Shown here piece by piece: positions 62,500-64,000 of a stretch of DNA of 64,000 bases; within the stretch, counting starts at the first letter, position 1; each line of letters opens with the position of its first letter. The stretch covers positions 6,200,001-6,264,000 of the forward strand of contig OY754475.1 in NCBI GenBank assembly GCA_963575645.1, written 5' to 3'. The notes beneath the pieces were generated by a model that saw only the letters and a list, made by a program, of their open reading frames with translations, was not told the origin of the DNA and searched no databases. The DNA is from Xanthostigma xanthostigma. Taxonomy: Eukaryota > Arthropoda > Insecta > Raphidioptera > Raphidiidae. A program made the translations under genes and the position numbers.

Positions 62500-63265
62500 T
62501 GGATCAACACCGGCCGTGAAAGCCTACACACTTGGATTAAACGATTTAGTTATAAAAATAATTTGAAATTATTTCAAGTACAGAGTAGGTATAATAAAAT
62601 CTGCTGAACTTGATAATAACGAATGTTTTTGGAAAGGTTACTAGCGCACAGACCGGCACATGCGTTGAGCAGCGACGCATATGCGTTCGTGCTCAATCCA
62701 TTCGCGCTCTCTGCATTCGTTGCGAACTATTATCGTCGCGCATGCGTGCGTGCTCAAGTCGCTCCGTCCATTCGTGGTAAAAATGTCTGAAGAGTTGGTT
62801 CGACAAAATAAAAAAACTCTTTCCAGAAGAACGAGTCAAATTGAGCGCGAACGCGCGCGTATGTTTGATGTGTGCCAAAAAAAACTGACACCGCTCAATT
62901 TATTCGCGAGGGGCCCACGATAACGCTGTCCAGATTTGCTGGCTCACCGCATGCGAAGATAGAAGTAAAACTGATATTAGAATAGTTTTATTCAAAAGGT
63001 GTTCCAATTAAGTAGCTTGAGTGGCTCATAAAGACGGCCCTGTAAAACGGTGTTAAGCTATTCAGCTAATACTTTTAACGCATACTTATAAGATTTCATC
63101 ATCTACGCGTACAGTCTAGTATAAAAGGTAATAGAGAAGCTATATCGAAGATCAAAAAGGTTCAGCGTTCTATTTGTTGGCGCTTTCGAACTAATTCAAC
63201 CAGATTCTTATTGACAATACCCCCGATTGGATTTAAGGTTTGTTTATATCAGACACGTCACCATA
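62500..63265. other. No gene recognised; CpG-rich patch 62640-62930
   Basis: GCG/CGC-rich sequence with CGCGCATGCGTGCGTG (62737) and a frame from ATG 62783 to 62923 starting MSEELVRQNKKTLSRRTSQI. It is short, basic and unassigned; it might be the first exon of a transposon or gene, but no splice donor context was convincing. Confidence 0.25.
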
Positions 63266-63269
63266 TGAT

Positions 63270-63382
63270 ATCTACAATAATATAATAATAATAATATAAT
63301 AATTTCTTTATTTCTGTAATACTACGTGCGTAGTGTAGAAGACGTCATTTACATAAAGGTATGATACATACAAAAATACAAA
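63270..63382 (-). mobile_element. LINE 3' untranslated end with ATT tail
   Basis: On the minus strand, sequence after the LINE stop codon runs to an AATAAAG motif and then an ATTATTATATT-type microsatellite (63272-63303), the usual end of a non-LTR retrotransposon copy. Confidence 0.6.
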
Positions 63383-63526
63383 TTAAGATCTCTTGGTTAA
63401 TTTACACAACAAGAATTCGTCGATACTATAAAAATTATGACATAGCAACACAGCTTTGAGCTCATTTTTGAACCTCCGTAGGCTTAGATTTTTTATTGAG
63501 AATGGTAAGTGATTAAATATTTTTAT
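63383..63526 (-). pseudogene. LINE reverse transcriptase, extreme C-terminus
   Basis: The minus-strand frame ends IKIFNHLPFSIKNLSLRRFK then NELKAVLLCHNFYSIDEFLL. The 'LP..IKN.....FK..LK..LL...FYS..EFL' pattern is the conserved end of many insect non-LTR retrotransposon reverse transcriptases, downstream of the catalytic domain. All catalytic motifs are missing (5' truncation). The frame upstream of 63526 belongs to a different repeat end. Confidence 0.7.
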
Positions 63527-63543
63527 ATAATACATAATATATA

Positions 63544-63600
63544 CTAGCGGTCGCGTCTGGTTTCCCCCGGGTGCAAAAGAACGAATGGGGAAGGGAGGGA
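63544..63600 (-). mobile_element. Helitron-like 3' end (family 2)
   Basis: On the minus strand CACCCGGGGGAAACCAGACG then CGACCGCTAG followed by T matches the ends at 23724 and 36072. It abuts the 5' side of the LINE fragment. Confidence 0.5.
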
Positions 63601-63713
63601 CATGAGTATGTACGCACATTCATCTTAGTTTACCGAGAAGAATGTTGTGTCCAAATTGTTTGCAGTTTTCGGCAGTTCCCTGCTTTGTTACTTATTTTAA
63701 ACCTCAGAAAAAA

Positions 63714-63944
63714 ACAAGCTTTTATTAGTTGTTAATAAAAACGAACTATAAAGTTCAAATTAATTTTATTCGGTTTAGAAATAGTCTCAAGTTTTCAAAT
63801 AAAAGCGTGTACATTTTAATAGCAGGAGAGAAAAAAAAGAGGGTGTAACGCGTTTTTATTTGAAAATCTGAGACTATTTCTAATCGGAATAAAATTATTT
63901 TTTGATTTTTAGTTCTTTTTTATTAACAAGTAATAAAAACTTGT
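63714..63944. mobile_element. Foldback element, AAGCTTTTATTA tips
   Basis: Arm 63714-63807 pairs with 63851-63944. Tips ACAAGCTTTTATTAGTTGTT and (right, reverse complement) ACAAGTTTTTATTACTTGTT; inner pairs GAAATAGTCTCA/TGAGACTATTTC and TTTCAAATAAAAGCG/CGTTTTTATTTGAAA. The ~43-bp loop is purine-rich. Same tip as 34157-34555. Confidence 0.75.
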
Positions 63945-64000
63945 ATTGAAAAAAAATTCCAGTTAATTGGGCGACGGGACCATTCCAACTTCAAAAATGT

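Overview
The window is AT-rich eukaryotic DNA, almost certainly from an insect or another arthropod. The one recognisable cellular gene piece is the 3'-terminal coding exon of an insect-type 5-HT7 serotonin receptor on the minus strand (30133-30798). It is spliced, with a clean acceptor at 30799-30801, and encodes part of the third intracellular loop, TM6, TM7, helix 8 and a C-tail ending in ESFL. No other receptor exon was recognised. If the next exon lies beyond base 64000, everything from 30799 rightwards is intron of this gene; this is an inference.

The rest is dominated by mobile DNA. The clearest element is a BEL/Pao LTR retrotransposon (39728-43557) with identical 264-bp LTRs, a 5-bp target duplication, a tRNA-Phe primer-binding site and one 993-codon ORF. 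That ORF has lost reverse transcriptase, RNase H and the first part of integrase in frame. A second, partial minus-strand LTR-plus-leader is likely near 7740-8340. Penelope-like elements (PLEs) are the most striking family. At least six short copies, most with 10-15-bp or longer target duplications, begin with an inverted copy of their own 3' tail. One (36222-36847) keeps the C-terminal part of the GIY-YIG endonuclease, and a separate PLE coding fragment (51176-51984) is split by a hAT MITE.

Other families, left to right: a hAT MITE (608-949); an array of ~100-bp repeats each carrying TGACGTCA (2193-2690); four copies of a tRNA-derived SINE (2694, 8418, 23330, 37502); an 882-bp near-perfect palindrome (4804-5685); a mariner-like element with transposase remnant (9770-10344); two Helitron-like families; hAT MITEs at 18333, 18926, 38418 and 51235; pogo/Tigger-like elements at 28791, 53460 and 59467; further long inverted repeats at 24203, 25564, 48637, 52650, 62302 and 63714; and a LINE 3' end at 63270-63526.

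No rRNA, functional tRNA or CRISPR array was seen. Most open frames under about 100 codons are chance or transposon-derived. The main value of the window is as a record of nested transposition around, and probably inside, an aminergic receptor gene. No undescribed gene system could be supported; the best leads are the PLE copy structure and the deleted but still open BEL element.
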